Notes: generated by a model not told the origin, from the sequence alone. A DNA stretch of 64,000 nucleotides from Sodaliphilus pleomorphus (GCF_009676955.1 NZ_CP045696.1:2809001-2873000), one strand, 5' to 3'; counted from the first letter of the stretch, positions 1 to 8,556 are shown. Made by a program: numbers and translations.

Positions 1-78
1 GCCTGCAATGAGCGTGGCAAAGATGTAGGCGTCGGGCACAGCCACGATGAGTGTCATCGACAAGAAAAACCATTTCAT
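1..78 (-). CDS. N-terminus of a membrane-anchored protein, cut by the window edge
   Basis: The minus strand reads from an ATG at 78 towards base 1 without a stop, giving 26 residues that begin MKWFFLSMTLIVAVPDAYIF and leave the window. The stretch is hydrophobic and looks like a single N-terminal membrane segment or signal anchor. Membrane-anchored metallophosphoesterases of Bacteroidetes often begin this way, but that is only a resemblance. A Bacteroidetes -7 box (TACCTTTG on the minus strand) lies 5 bases upstream of the ATG. A copy of the same start survives as a fragment at 2390-2497, made by the insertion-sequence target duplication. Confidence 0.55.
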   Translation of the reverse strand, partial: MKWFFLSMTLIVAVPDAYIFATLIAG

Positions 79-82
79 GTTG

Positions 83-90
83 CAAAGGTA
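83..90 (-). promoter_or_regulatory. -7 box of the left-edge gene
   Basis: On the minus strand this reads TACCTTTG, matching the Bacteroidetes -7 consensus TAnnTTTG, a few bases upstream of the ATG at 78. No convincing -33 element was found. The duplicate is at 2502-2509. Confidence 0.5.
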
Positions 91-262
91 ACTATAATTT
101 GCCCCTCGGCCTTTCTCTTGCAATAAAAAAACGTCTTGGCTCACGCTGGTCAGTTTTCAGAATTGGAAAAACAATAGGTTGAAATATAGCGTGTTGTGTA
201 CTGTTGTCCTGGCCGGCAATGTGCCCGGCATGTTGGGCATGTGGGATTTTTTTTTTAACTTT

Positions 263-2401
263 CCTAATTTGACAGTTTGTTGTATTAACGTGTTACTACA
301 CAATACTTTACATAGTAAAGTAATGTAGCTAATTTTTCGGTGCTGCAAGGATTAACCTTTGTTAACCTTTCGGTAGAACGCGTTCATCGCTGCTTTTGTG
401 ATTATCTGTTTGTTAACTTCCACACCGGCAAGCTCTTGCAGTTGGTCGGTGAGGCTGGTGCGCTGGAACATGGGCACGTATCCCAGTCCCTGGATTTGTC
501 CGAAGCGCAGGTTCTGGAGAGTGTCGATCAGCTGGTCGACGGTCAGGGGGTGCTCCTTGTAGGCCTCGGGGAACGAGTCGGCCAGCTGCTTTTGCAGGAG
601 CTTGAGCAGCAGCAGTGCGAGGAAGCAGACGAGGAAGTGGGAGCGGATGCGGTCCTGCCTGGAGAGGTAGACGGGTCTGGCCTCGAGGTGGGTCTTGGTG
701 GTGCGGAACAGGTGCTCTATCTCGTGATGGAAGGAGCGTGCCTTGAGCACGAACGCGGCCTCGTCGTCGAGCGAGGTGGCGTAGGCGTAGAAGCCGTCGA
801 GCTTCTCCTCCTGCCCTAGGATGTCGTCATTGATGACCATCTCGGTCTTGACGGCCGTCTGTCCGTCGTCGGTCTTGTGTATGGTCTCTATGTAGTTGAG
901 CGGTGACTGCTGCGAGCGGCGCGGGTTGGCCTGCCCCCTGGCCACTATCTTCCTGGCCGCCGCGAGGCGCTCGGCGCGCTTGTGCCTGAGGAAGAGGGCG
1001 AAGTCGTGGCTGTAGGTGATGATGACCCTCTCGGCCCTGGAGGAGCTTTGCCATTGCCTGATGCGTCGCCCCCGGGCGTCGACGGGCGTTGCGCCGGGGT
1101 TCTCCCTGCGGGCCTCGAGCCACTGCGGGTTGAGGCATTTCACGGTTTTGTCGACAAGTATCTCCTTGTAGAATGTGGTCTGGCGCAGCAGGGAGCTGTC
1201 AGCCTGGCCGCCCTCGCGCAGCACGTCCAGGTTGTAGAGGCCGCCGTCGGAGTACTTCTCGTGCAGCAGCCTGGCCTTTTCCCCGTCGGCGCAGTAGCCC
1301 AGCCTCCAGCCCCTGGGGTCGACGGCGGCCCGGCGGTCGGCGGCGGGCAGCGAGGGGATCGACTGGACGCAGATGTAGTCGCGGCCCTGGTCCATGTTGT
1401 AGCGCCGGTTGCCCTCCGAGGCCAGGCCGGCGTCGGTGGAGACGACGAACTCGGTCAGGCCGAACTTGCGCCTCAGCACATCCTCGAGCGGCTGGAGCGT
1501 GGCCTGCTCCGACTCGTTGCCCGGGAAGACCACAAAGGCCAGCGGGATGCCGTCCATGTCCATGAACATGCCCATCTGCACGATGGGGCTGGGCCGGTTC
1601 TCTTTCGACTTGCCGCGCTTGCGCAGCCCGGCCACGAGCTCGCCGGTCTCTATGTCCACCGTGTCCCTGTCGTTGTCCTCGATCTCGAAGTAGTAGTTGG
1701 TGCAGTCGTAGTAGATCACCCTGTCCCTGCGTTCCATGAACCTGGCCGAGCAGGCGTAGACGCCGGCCTGGATGTCGTCGATGTGGCCCGAGAGCAGGCT
1801 CAGGGCCCGGTACATGTCGGCCTCGCCGAACTTCGGGGGCCGCACCAGCCCCTGCGCCTTTCGCAGCGTCCTCTGCTTGGAGCAGGGGAAGAGCAGACGG
1901 CCCGTGACCAGCGTCCTCAATATCCCGTCGAGGTCGAACTTCGCCTTGCTCGCCTTCTTGATCTCGGCGCACATGCGGGGCAGGCCGAGCCTGTTGTAGA
2001 GCGGCAGCAGCATCAGGTCGCCGCCCGCCCGCAGAGGCAGGTCGCCCATCCCCACGGTCTGGCCCGGGTAGAAGTCAACCGAAATGCGCTCCCTGCCGGC
2101 CTTCTCCTCCTCGGTCATGCGGGCCGCCAGGTCCCTGACCCACTGGCGCGGGTCCTGGCAGCCGTACTTGCGCCTGATGTCCTCAAGCAGCCCCAGCCGC
2201 CTGACAGTCTTTGTGGTAGACTTGCCGTCGATGCGCACCGACTTCTGGATGTAAGCCCACGTGCCCTTCTTTGTAGTGCCGAATGTCGCCTTCATATCGA
2301 TAATCCTTTAATGTAATAACTACTATTAGCTACAAATATACAAATAAAAAATGAACTGTGCAACAATTCATTAGAAAAAATTTTACACTCTAACTGTCAA
2401 A
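263..2401 (-). mobile_element. IS1634-type insertion sequence
   Basis: The element starts right after the left direct repeat with CCTAATTTGACAGTT. Its inverted partner, AACTGTCAAA, lies at 2392-2401; ten bases (268-277) match perfectly. The exact right end is somewhere in 2401-2419, because the left boundary of the direct repeat is outside the window. It carries one transposase gene on the minus strand. It is more GC-rich than its surroundings, which produces long spurious antisense frames. IS1634-type elements are known for long target duplications of variable length, which fits the flanking repeats of at least 262 bp. Confidence 0.85.
352..2295 (-). CDS. IS1634-family DDE transposase
   Basis: A 647-residue transposase that moves the surrounding element. 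The N-terminus is a strand-rich domain (TWAYIQKSVRIDGKSTTK) typical of the family. The catalytic core can be followed by three acidic sites: YDCTNYYFEIE (Asp near residue 197), STDAGLASEGN (Asp near 288) and HHEIEHLFRTTKTHLEARPV (Glu near 525). The last motif, followed by a hydrophobic helix (LVCFLALLLLKLL), is shared with the deleted copy at 6101-6544. The frame is intact from start to stop, so the element could still be active. Confidence 0.92.
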   Translation of the reverse strand: MKATFGTTKKGTWAYIQKSVRIDGKSTTKTVRRLGLLEDIRRKYGCQDPRQWVRDLAARMTEEEKAGRERISVDFYPGQTVGMGDLPLRAGGDLMLLPLYNRLGLPRMCAEIKKASKAKFDLDGILRTLVTGRLLFPCSKQRTLRKAQGLVRPPKFGEADMYRALSLLSGHIDDIQAGVYACSARFMERRDRVIYYDCTNYYFEIEDNDRDTVDIETGELVAGLRKRGKSKENRPSPIVQMGMFMDMDGIPLAFVVFPGNESEQATLQPLEDVLRRKFGLTEFVVSTDAGLASEGNRRYNMDQGRDYICVQSIPSLPAADRRAAVDPRGWRLGYCADGEKARLLHEKYSDGGLYNLDVLREGGQADSSLLRQTTFYKEILVDKTVKCLNPQWLEARRENPGATPVDARGRRIRQWQSSSRAERVIITYSHDFALFLRHKRAERLAAARKIVARGQANPRRSQQSPLNYIETIHKTDDGQTAVKTEMVINDDILGQEEKLDGFYAYATSLDDEAAFVLKARSFHHEIEHLFRTTKTHLEARPVYLSRQDRIRSHFLVCFLALLLLKLLQKQLADSFPEAYKEHPLTVDQLIDTLQNLRFGQIQGLGYVPMFQRTSLTDQLQELAGVEVNKQIITKAAMNAFYRKVNKG

Positions 2402-2497
2402 GTCCCGGGCAGGTGCGTGGCCTGCAATGAGCGTGGCAAAGATGTAGGCGTCGGGCACAACCACGATGAGTGTCATCGACAAGAAAAACCATTTCAT
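2390..2497 (-). pseudogene. Duplicated, truncated start of the left-edge gene
   Basis: The minus strand from ATG 2497 encodes the same N-terminus as the gene at 1-78 (MKWFFLSMTLIVVVPDAYIF) and continues about ten codons before stopping inside the insertion-sequence terminal repeat (TAG at 2390-2392). It keeps its own -7 box at 2502-2509, so a useless 35-residue peptide could be expressed. It is a by-product of the target duplication. One residue differs from the left copy (Val for Ala at position 13). Confidence 0.75.
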
Positions 2498-2681
2498 GTT
2501 GCAAAGGTAACTATAATTTGCCCCTCGGCCTTTCTCTTGCAATAAAAAAACGTCTTGGCTCACGCTGGTCAGTTTTCAGAATTGAAAAAACAATAGGTTG
2601 AAATATAGCGTGTTGTGTGCTGTTGTCCTGGCCAGCAATGTGCCCGGCATGTTGGGCATGTGGGATTTTTTTTTTAACTTT
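2420..2681. repeat. Right copy of long direct repeat flanking the IS
   Basis: This is the partner of 1-262: the same 262-bp length, including an identical run of ten T, with four substitutions. It ends one base before the final G of the parE -7 box, so the parE promoter is complete only in this copy. Confidence 0.9.
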
Positions 2682-2682
2682 G
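2652..2682 (+). promoter_or_regulatory. parE promoter
   Basis: TTG at 2652-2654, a 20-base spacer, then TAACTTTG at 2675-2682, matching the Bacteroidetes promoter pattern; parE starts 35 bases downstream. In the left repeat copy the same box is TAACTTT followed by C, because the insertion sequence begins there. Confidence 0.65.
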
Positions 2683-2717
2683 TGAGTCAATTCAGAATAC
2701 ACTGCAATTTAAGTTAG

Positions 2718-4688
2718 ATGGAAGAAAAACTGGAATTGAACCAGAACAAAGAGGGCATTGAGCAGCCGAGCGACTTCGGTGGCTACGACAAACTGGTGAC
2801 GCTCACTCCCCGCGAGCACATCAGGTTGCGTCCTGGCATGTACATAGGCAAGCTGGGTGACGGCAGCCAGAGCGACGACGGCATCTACGTGCTCATGAAG
2901 GAGGTGATCGACAACAGCATCGATGAGTACAACACGGGGTTTGCCAAGCCCCTGATTGAAATTGATGTGGCCGACGGTACCGTGACAATACGCGACTATG
3001 GCCGCGGTATCCCCCTCGACCAGGTGAGAGATGCCTCGAGCAAGATGAATACCGGCGCCAAGTATGACTCCAAGAACTACAAGCGCTCGGTGGGCCTGAA
3101 TGGCGTGGGTATCAAGGCTGTCAATGCGCTGTCGTCGCACTTCTACATTCGCAGTGTGCGCGATGGCCAGAGTGCTGCCGTGACCTACAGCGAGGGCTTG
3201 GTCGAGAGCGAGACGGGCATCGTCGATGCCGGCCCCGACGAGGAAAACGGCACGCTGGTGAAATTCACCCCCGACAATACGATTTTCAAGAACTACGAGT
3301 TCCACGACGACATTGTCGAGGCAATGGTGAAAAACTACTCCTTCCTCAACACTGGCCTCACGCTCGTCTACAACGGCAAGCGCTACCACTCGCGCAACGG
3401 CCTGCTCGACCTGGTGAAGGAGAACATGACCAACGACCCGCTCTACAAGCCCATGTACTTCAAGGGCGACGACATCGAGGTGGTCATCACCCATGCAGCG
3501 CAGGTGGGCGAGGAGTTCTACTCCTTTGTCAACGGCCAGCACACTACCCAGGGTGGCACTCACCAGACGGCATTTCGCGAGGCGCTCTCACGCACCATCA
3601 AGGAGTTCTATGGCAAGAACTTTGAGTATAGCGACATTCGCAACGGCATTGTGGCCGCCATTGCCATCAAGGTAGAGGAACCGGTCTTTGAGTCGCAAAC
3701 CAAGATTAAGCTGGGCAGCAGCGTCATGTGGAAAGACGGCCCCACCATCTACAAGTTTATCAACGACTTCATCAAGAAGCAACTCGACGACTACTTGCAC
3801 AAGGATGCCGATACTGCCGAGGTGCTGCTCAAGAAAATACAGGAAAGCGAGCGTGAGCGCAAAGCCATTGCCGGCGTCACCAAGCAGGCCCGTGAGCGGG
3901 CCAAGAAGGTGGCGCTCAACAACAGCAAGCTGCGCGACTGCCGTGTGCACTTCAACGACGCGCGAGCTCCAAAAGACAACGACCGCCGCGAGGAAAGCTC
4001 GATTTTCATCACCGAGGGCCTCTCGGCAAGCGGCAGCATCACCAAGATACGCGACGTGGAGACGCAGGCGGTGTTCTCTCTGCGCGGTAAGCCGCTCAAC
4101 ACCTTTGGGCTGCAACCTGCCCAAGTGGTGCAAAACGAAGAGTTCAGCCTGCTGCAGGCCGCCCTCAACATCGAGGACAGTATCGACAACTTGCGCTACA
4201 ACAAGGTGATTGTTGCCACCGATGCCGATGTCGACGGCATGCACATACGCCTGCTGTTGCTCACCTATTTCCTCCAGTTCCATCCCGAGTTGATCAAGAC
4301 GGGCCATCTCTACATCTTGCAGACGCCGCTCTTCCGTGTGCGCAACCGCAAGGAAGCCAAGCGCAAGAGCCGTGCCGCAGGACGCGAGGCCAAGCTCATC
4401 AAGCCCGAGACCTACTATTGCTATACCGACGAGGAACGCGTGCGTGCCATCAACAAGCTCGGCGACAATGCCGAGATCACGCGATTCAAGGGTCTTGGGG
4501 AAATTAGCCCCGACGAGTTTGCCGACTTCATAGGCCCCGATATGCGCCTCGACCGTGTGCAGCTGCGCAAGGAAGACGCGGTCAACAAGATGCTTGAGTT
4601 CTTTATGGGCAAGAACACGATGGAGCGTCAGGAGTTTATTGTCGACAACCTGGTCATCGAGGACGACGAGGACATCACCGTGCATTGA
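2718..4688 (+). CDS. parE: DNA topoisomerase IV subunit B
   Basis: The ATP-hydrolysing subunit of topoisomerase IV, which separates linked daughter chromosomes together with ParC (not in this window). At 656 residues it has the family's usual length. It shows the GHKL ATPase start ([19 protein letters not shown], then [13 protein letters not shown] and the GxGxG-like [11 protein letters not shown]), the transducer domain, and the TOPRIM domain ([10 protein letters not shown] and [16 protein letters not shown]). A GyrB-type central insertion is absent, which with the overall sequence favours ParE over GyrB. The start ATG follows a clear promoter at 2652-2682. coaD follows after 53 bases and may be co-transcribed. 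Confidence 0.93.
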   Translation: MEEKLELNQNKEGIEQPSDFGGYDKLVTLTPREHIRLRPGMYIGKLGDGSQSDDGIYVLMKEVIDNSIDEYNTGFAKPLIEIDVADGTVTIRDYGRGIPLDQVRDASSKMNTGAKYDSKNYKRSVGLNGVGIKAVNALSSHFYIRSVRDGQSAAVTYSEGLVESETGIVDAGPDEENGTLVKFTPDNTIFKNYEFHDDIVEAMVKNYSFLNTGLTLVYNGKRYHSRNGLLDLVKENMTNDPLYKPMYFKGDDIEVVITHAAQVGEEFYSFVNGQHTTQGGTHQTAFREALSRTIKEFYGKNFEYSDIRNGIVAAIAIKVEEPVFESQTKIKLGSSVMWKDGPTIYKFINDFIKKQLDDYLHKDADTAEVLLKKIQESERERKAIAGVTKQARERAKKVALNNSKLRDCRVHFNDARAPKDNDRREESSIFITEGLSASGSITKIRDVETQAVFSLRGKPLNTFGLQPAQVVQNEEFSLLQAALNIEDSIDNLRYNKVIVATDADVDGMHIRLLLLTYFLQFHPELIKTGHLYILQTPLFRVRNRKEAKRKSRAAGREAKLIKPETYYCYTDEERVRAINKLGDNAEITRFKGLGEISPDEFADFIGPDMRLDRVQLRKEDAVNKMLEFFMGKNTMERQEFIVDNLVIEDDEDITVH

Positions 4689-4741
4689 GCACGGAGCGGA
4701 GTGAAGTGATATTACCGACACATAGAGCCAAAAAATCAATT

Positions 4742-5236
4742 ATGAGCAACACCAAGATAGCTGTGTTTCAAGGGTCGTTCGACCCGTTTACCCGTGGGCA
4801 TGAGTCGATTGTGCAACGCGCCCTCACCATCTTCGACCAGGTTGTGGTGCTTGTAGTGCACAACAGCCTCAAGCAAGGCTACTTCGATGTCGACACGCGT
4901 GTGAGCATCATCGAGGACACTTTCAGCAATGAGCCCCGTGTGAGGGTGATGGCCAGCGATGGCCTCACGGTGAACGTGGCCAAGCAGGTGGGAGCCTGCT
5001 GCTTTGTGCGCGGTGTGCGCACGGTGCAGGACTACGAGTATGAAATGAGCATAGCCGAGGTCAACCTCAAGTTTTCGGGCATCGAGACCCTGCTGCTCTA
5101 CACCTTGCCCGAGTTCAGCCACATTTCCAGCACCATTGTGCGCGAGTGGCTCAAGTACGGCAAAGACATGACCGAATATCTGCCCCAGGGGCTGAGCCCG
5201 CACATGCTTGCCCAGGTGCTGAGCAAGCGGCGATAG
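4742..5236 (+). CDS. coaD: Phosphopantetheine adenylyltransferase
   Basis: Transfers AMP to 4'-phosphopantetheine, the penultimate step of coenzyme A synthesis. The 164-residue protein starts MSNTKIAVFQGSFDPFTRGH, containing the nucleotidyltransferase T/HxGH motif, and has the second motif ISSTIVRE near residue 125. An in-frame ATG at 4685 would overlap the end of parE and add 19 unlikely residues, so the start at 4742 was chosen because it places the first beta strand at the N-terminus as in known CoaD proteins. The next gene is convergent, 18 bases downstream. Confidence 0.95.
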   Translation: MSNTKIAVFQGSFDPFTRGHESIVQRALTIFDQVVVLVVHNSLKQGYFDVDTRVSIIEDTFSNEPRVRVMASDGLTVNVAKQVGACCFVRGVRTVQDYEYEMSIAEVNLKFSGIETLLLYTLPEFSHISSTIVREWLKYGKDMTEYLPQGLSPHMLAQVLSKRR

Positions 5237-5254
5237 CGCTGAGTGCCGGGTGCG

Positions 5255-5848
5255 TTAAGGGGCCGATTGCCGGTAGACGTCGTTGAGCAGCCTCATGGCC
5301 GACTTGAACCGCCGGGTGAGCATCGTCTCGATGGCGTCGTAGGTCTCCTTAGTGATCTTGATTCCGTTTTCAAATTGTTGCAATTCTATTTCTTCAAATT
5401 CTGTTTCTTGGTTGGGCAGATAGATGTGATCAGGTTCGATGTGGATGCTCCGGGTATAGGCTTTCTTGGGTATCCCGTTCCCAATCACGATCACACGGCT
5501 CACCGAGTCGATAAACGCGAAATTGTCGCCCGTCTGCACTTTGCCCTTGAATAGCCCCAAGCTGTTGGTGAGCACCATGCGCAGGCTGGTCTGTGTCATC
5601 TCTTTCATGCGGTCCTCGACTTGGTTGTAGATGTCAACATCGATTTTGTGTGCCTGTGCCATCTTCACGTTGTCATCCTCACGGGCGATGTCGATGTATT
5701 GTGCAAGCATTTCGCAATTGCTCACCCGGCAGCAGCGGCATCGATAGCTGTTGCCCTGTTCGCTTTCTGGCAGTATTTTATAGATGTAGTACACGTTGTC
5801 ATGCTCTTGGCTTAATCTTAAGTAACATTCTTCAGGTTTTAATTTCAT
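5255..5848 (-). CDS. Hypothetical protein, 197 aa
   Basis: I do not recognise the family. The protein is soluble, without signal peptide or membrane segment. It has a cysteine cluster near the N-terminus (YRCRCCRVSNCEML, residues about 36-49), then a mixed region with a short hydrophobic strand (VSRVIVIGNGIPKKAY) and a charged C-terminal helix. A strong Bacteroidetes promoter at 5878-5908 supports expression. The cysteine cluster could bind a metal, but no spacing typical of a known finger is clear. Confidence 0.7.
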   Translation of the reverse strand: MKLKPEECYLRLSQEHDNVYYIYKILPESEQGNSYRCRCCRVSNCEMLAQYIDIAREDDNVKMAQAHKIDVDIYNQVEDRMKEMTQTSLRMVLTNSLGLFKGKVQTGDNFAFIDSVSRVIVIGNGIPKKAYTRSIHIEPDHIYLPNQETEFEEIELQQFENGIKITKETYDAIETMLTRRFKSAMRLLNDVYRQSAP

Positions 5849-5877
5849 CTGTGTTCACAATTGTTTTTTGGGTACGA

Positions 5878-5908
5878 CAAATATAGCTGATTTTGTTCTT
5901 TTAGCAAA
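5878..5908 (-). promoter_or_regulatory. Promoter of the 5255-5848 gene
   Basis: On the minus strand: TTTG (5905-5908), a 19-base spacer, TATATTTG (5878-5885), then 29 bases to the start codon. It is one of the best consensus promoters in the window. Confidence 0.7.
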
Positions 5909-6008
5909 TATTTTGATGCAAAAATCCTATGTTTTTCAGTAGCAGGTCGTGTTTCTTTCATTCAAGAGCTTTAGAATAAGAGCATCCACACAGCCCTTTT
6001 TCTGAAAA

Positions 6009-6090
6009 AGGATTGATGTGGATGCAGTCTCTTGTGAGTGTTTCGCGATGGGCCCCTATGGCAACGCCGATGTCACTGCTGTGTTTTTTT
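6009..6090. repeat. Left copy of 82-bp direct repeat flanking the deleted element
   Basis: Matches 6659-6740 base for base except at 6064 (A versus G) and 6086 (T versus A). It abuts the left inverted repeat at 6091 exactly, as expected of a target-site duplication. Confidence 0.92.
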
Positions 6091-6658
6091 CCTGACTTCG
6101 TCATCGCATACCCCAAAATTCGCCAGTGAATAGTTTTGCTATTCGCTGATGTCGTTTCATGGGCATTGTCTTTGTGACAGTTTTGCCACTCTCAGGCAGT
6201 CGGAACACGATGGTGGTGACAGTCTTTGCCATGTTCAGCACCTTGTCAACGCTCATGCCGATGTTGGCGGCTTTGAGCCTGCGTTCAAGTTCTTTGTAGC
6301 ACTTCAAGGCCACGAAGCAGATGCAGACGTGCGCCTCGATGCGCTTGCGTGTGAAGTGGAACATGGGGCGTATCTCGATTTTCGACTTTGCAATGCGGAA
6401 CGCCCGCTCTACGTTCAACTCATCAACTTCGCTTTCATCCCTGGCGATGCCGATAGTTGCCAGTTTAGTATACTTGCCTTTATTCTTTTCTGCTACTATC
6501 ACACTTACACTACCCGACCGATTATGTATCTTCTTTATGAACATAGTTAAAAAAACTTTTGCATACCCCAAAAACAGGGTATGTAAAATTACAACAATTT
6601 GATTAATAGGAAATTACAAATTAATACTTTTCCTCCTTGAAAAAGTGACGAAGTCAGG
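6091..6658 (-). mobile_element. 568-bp internally deleted IS1634-type element
   Basis: Bounded by perfect 13-bp inverted repeats, CCTGACTTCGTCA (6091-6103) and TGACGAAGTCAGG (6646-6658), and flanked by an 82-bp direct repeat. It contains one short frame that fuses the N- and C-terminal ends of a transposase. The stop codon of that frame lies inside the left inverted repeat. It is a non-autonomous, MITE-like derivative. Its ends differ from those of the element at 263-2401, so the two are different members of the same type. Confidence 0.88.
6101..6544 (-). pseudogene. Transposase with large in-frame internal deletion
   Basis: A 147-residue frame starting MFIKKIHNRSGSVSVIV (an upstream ATG at 6571 adds nine residues). 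The first 45 or so residues match the N-terminal domain of IS1634-type transposases. The sequence then jumps from DESEVDEL to VERAFRIAKSKIEIRP, the C-terminal catalytic block containing the last acidic residue, followed by a helix like the one in the 352-2295 transposase. The two catalytic aspartates and several hundred residues are missing, so it cannot catalyse transposition, although the frame stays open. Confidence 0.82.
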
Positions 6659-6740
6659 AGGATTGATGTGGATGCAGTCTCTTGTGAGTGTTTCGCGATG
6701 GGCCCCTATGGCAGCGCCGATGTCACTGCTGTGTTATTTT
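6659..6740. repeat. Right copy of 82-bp direct repeat
   Basis: Partner of 6009-6090. It contains the last codons and stop (TGA, 6723-6725) of the broken frame to its right, so the element landed at the 3' end of that gene and the duplication preserved the gene's own end. Confidence 0.92.
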
Positions 6741-7223
6741 CAAGATGGGATACGACGAGATGCGGTAGATGTATTTATAGGTCAAGTCCCAGCCCAGGGT
6801 GAGGCCCAAGAGATACAGGGCATGCTTGAGCTCTCTTTCTCCGTATTGCTTTAATACATCTTTGAGCTTGTTGATGTGTACACCGTAGTACAGCTTGTTT
6901 GTATCGAGGCCCGCCTCGAAGTCCTTTTTCAACCGCAAGAACAGAAACGCAATTGTGAAGAAATTTTTAAAGATTTTGTCGGTGCCGGCCACGACTTTGC
7001 TCGATCTGATATAATATGATATTTGTTCAAATGTCGCCTTATTGTCGAAGTCTTGGTAGATGTGCTTGCCCAGTTTGCTTCCTTGCACCACCGAGGCGTC
7101 GATTTCAGCTGCCTTCGTGTAGTTGCCGTAGGCATGAAGTGCGTCTAAGAAGAAGCCCCGATTGTCGTCGGGATAATTTTGATGGCGCTCATAGAGCAGC
7201 AGATAGGTCCAAATGGAGAGTTT
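6723..7223 (-). pseudogene. C-terminal remnant of an unknown protein
   Basis: An open minus-strand stretch of about 166 codons without a good start, running from KLSIWTYLLLYERHQ to a stop in the right 82-bp repeat. It looks like real coding sequence: amphipathic helices, aromatic-rich, evenly mixed charges. I do not recognise a family. Upstream it joins, out of frame, the Hsp70-like start at 7145-7336, which suggests that a deletion fused two former genes. Confidence 0.5.
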
Positions 7224-7336
7224 ACCCCGAGGCCGGTGCTCGTGCCGAAATCGATGCCCACAAAGGTCTTGTCTTTCAATCGCTCCTCGACGTCGGCAGG
7301 AAACTGGAAAAGCTGTTTAAGTGTTAATGATGCCAT
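7145..7336 (-). pseudogene. Hsp70/actin-like ATPase start, truncated
   Basis: The 63-residue frame starts MASLTLKQLFQFPADVEERL and contains KTFVGIDFGTST, the phosphate-1 motif of the Hsp70/actin ATPase fold. After FGTST the sequence no longer resembles an ATPase and stops at 7145, while the overlapping frame at 6723-7223 takes over. An Hsp70-type protein should have 450-650 residues, so this is a fragment. The Hsp70-like assignment rests on one motif. Confidence 0.5.
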
Positions 7337-7422
7337 GTTTATCTTCGTTTTTGGTTTTTATGCTACATGATAGGAATGGTGCAAAAATTGTGCCACGGCG
7401 GCAGACACGTGGGGTTTTGTTT

Positions 7423-8556
7423 TCAGCCTGGTAGACGCTCCTTGTTGGTCACGGGGTTGGCATAGATGCCCAGGAGGATGTTGCGCAGCACCTCGGGCTC
7501 GTCGACGTAGTCGTAGCGGTGCAGCTGCTGCAGGTGGGCAATGAAGTCGGCCTCTTGCTGGGCAGTGTAGCGGTGCTTGTAGCGGCTTTGGGCGTAGAGC
7601 AGGTCGTGGGCAATGTAGTTGTTGGGCGTGAGCCGGTAGGCAGCTATGATGCGGCGGTCGAGCAGCTTGGCCACTTGTCGATGATAGTCGGTGCTGGTGC
7701 AGTCGTTGAATTGCATGAGCTCGTCGTGCCCCAGGGGACGCCCTATCGAGAAATGCACCTGTCCCTTGGGCTGCACGATGCCGGTGATGATGCTGGTGAG
7801 GTCCTCGCCGGGCTTCTTGATATATTTCTCGGTGCGCGACATGTAGAGCTCTATGGCCTTGAGCACGTCGCAGGGCTCCCACTCGTAGCTCACGGTCACG
7901 GGCACGATGTGCAGCTGCTCGAGTGCCTCGATTTTGTCTTGCGGGTGGCTCATGCAAAACATCTTGATGATGCCTTGGTCGGTCGTGTCGTTGCCGTCTT
8001 TGGTGCGGCCGTTGCGCTGAGCAATCCACACCGAGTGGTGCAGGCGGGTCACGGCATTGCGTATATAGTTGGACAAGTGCATGCTCGAGAGATAGAAGTC
8101 CTTCATGTTGCCGCCTCGCTCCACGCGAAACATCTTGTTGCTCTTGCCCAGGTCGATCATGAGCTCGCCCTGCATCAAGTTGGCTCCAAATGTGATCTCG
8201 CTGGTGTCGTGGCCGTGGGCGAGCAGCACGTTTTGCAGCAGCGAGGCGTCGAGCATGATGTCGCGGTGGTTGCTCACAAAGAGGTAGCTGCCTCTTGGCT
8301 CGATGTGGCTGGTGCCGTCGCAGGTGAACGTGGTGATGGAGTTGGCAATGATGCGCTCGTTGGCTATCCTCATCACTTGGTACTGGAAGTCGTAGATGGT
8401 GCTAAACGAGAGCATCATGTCGCGCACTTGCTCTGTGGGCAGGTGGGGGAAAACATATCGTGCCAGGAGCGGGAAAAAATCGTTGCGCACAATGCGGTGC
8501 ATGGCCGCGGGTATCTCGCTGTCGGTGTAGGGGCGTATGTCGTCGTAATTCTCCAT
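7423..8556 (-). CDS. PlsC/PlsB-type acyltransferase of the pigment cluster
   Basis: A 377-residue glycerolipid-type acyltransferase. The catalytic NHxxxxD motif is visible as SNHRDIMLDASLL near residues 94-106, followed by the substrate block MFRVERGGNMKDFY. It has no clear signal peptide. It is the last gene of the minus-strand block starting at 22441, 63 bases after the ligase gene. Aryl-polyene and flexirubin clusters regularly contain such acyltransferases, thought to attach the polyene to a lipid or sugar anchor; the acceptor here is unknown. Confidence 0.82.
   Translation of the reverse strand: MENYDDIRPYTDSEIPAAMHRIVRNDFFPLLARYVFPHLPTEQVRDMMLSFSTIYDFQYQVMRIANERIIANSITTFTCDGTSHIEPRGSYLFVSNHRDIMLDASLLQNVLLAHGHDTSEITFGANLMQGELMIDLGKSNKMFRVERGGNMKDFYLSSMHLSNYIRNAVTRLHHSVWIAQRNGRTKDGNDTTDQGIIKMFCMSHPQDKIEALEQLHIVPVTVSYEWEPCDVLKAIELYMSRTEKYIKKPGEDLTSIITGIVQPKGQVHFSIGRPLGHDELMQFNDCTSTDYHRQVAKLLDRRIIAAYRLTPNNYIAHDLLYAQSRYKHRYTAQQEADFIAHLQQLHRYDYVDEPEVLRNILLGIYANPVTNKERLPG

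Larger units (their letters stand above)
1..262. repeat. Left copy of long direct repeat flanking the IS
   Basis: Bases 1-262 match 2420-2681 with no gaps and four substitutions that I could count (for example 41 versus 2460). The repeat ends exactly where the insertion sequence begins (263) and probably extends left of the window by up to about 18 bases. It holds the start of the left-edge gene and most of the parE promoter, ending in TAACTTT. Confidence 0.9.

Noticed and set aside
982..2316. Long plus-strand frame of 444 codons antisense to the transposase
   Set aside because: It arises from the high GC content of the insertion sequence, has a low-complexity Val/Ala/Leu/Gly-rich composition and no family resemblance; the minus-strand transposase explains the region.
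5995..6011. Short palindrome CCTTTTTC-T-GAAAAAGG at the edge of the 82-bp repeat
   Set aside because: The one-base loop and AT-only stem make a functional hairpin unlikely; the overlap with the repeat boundary is probably chance.
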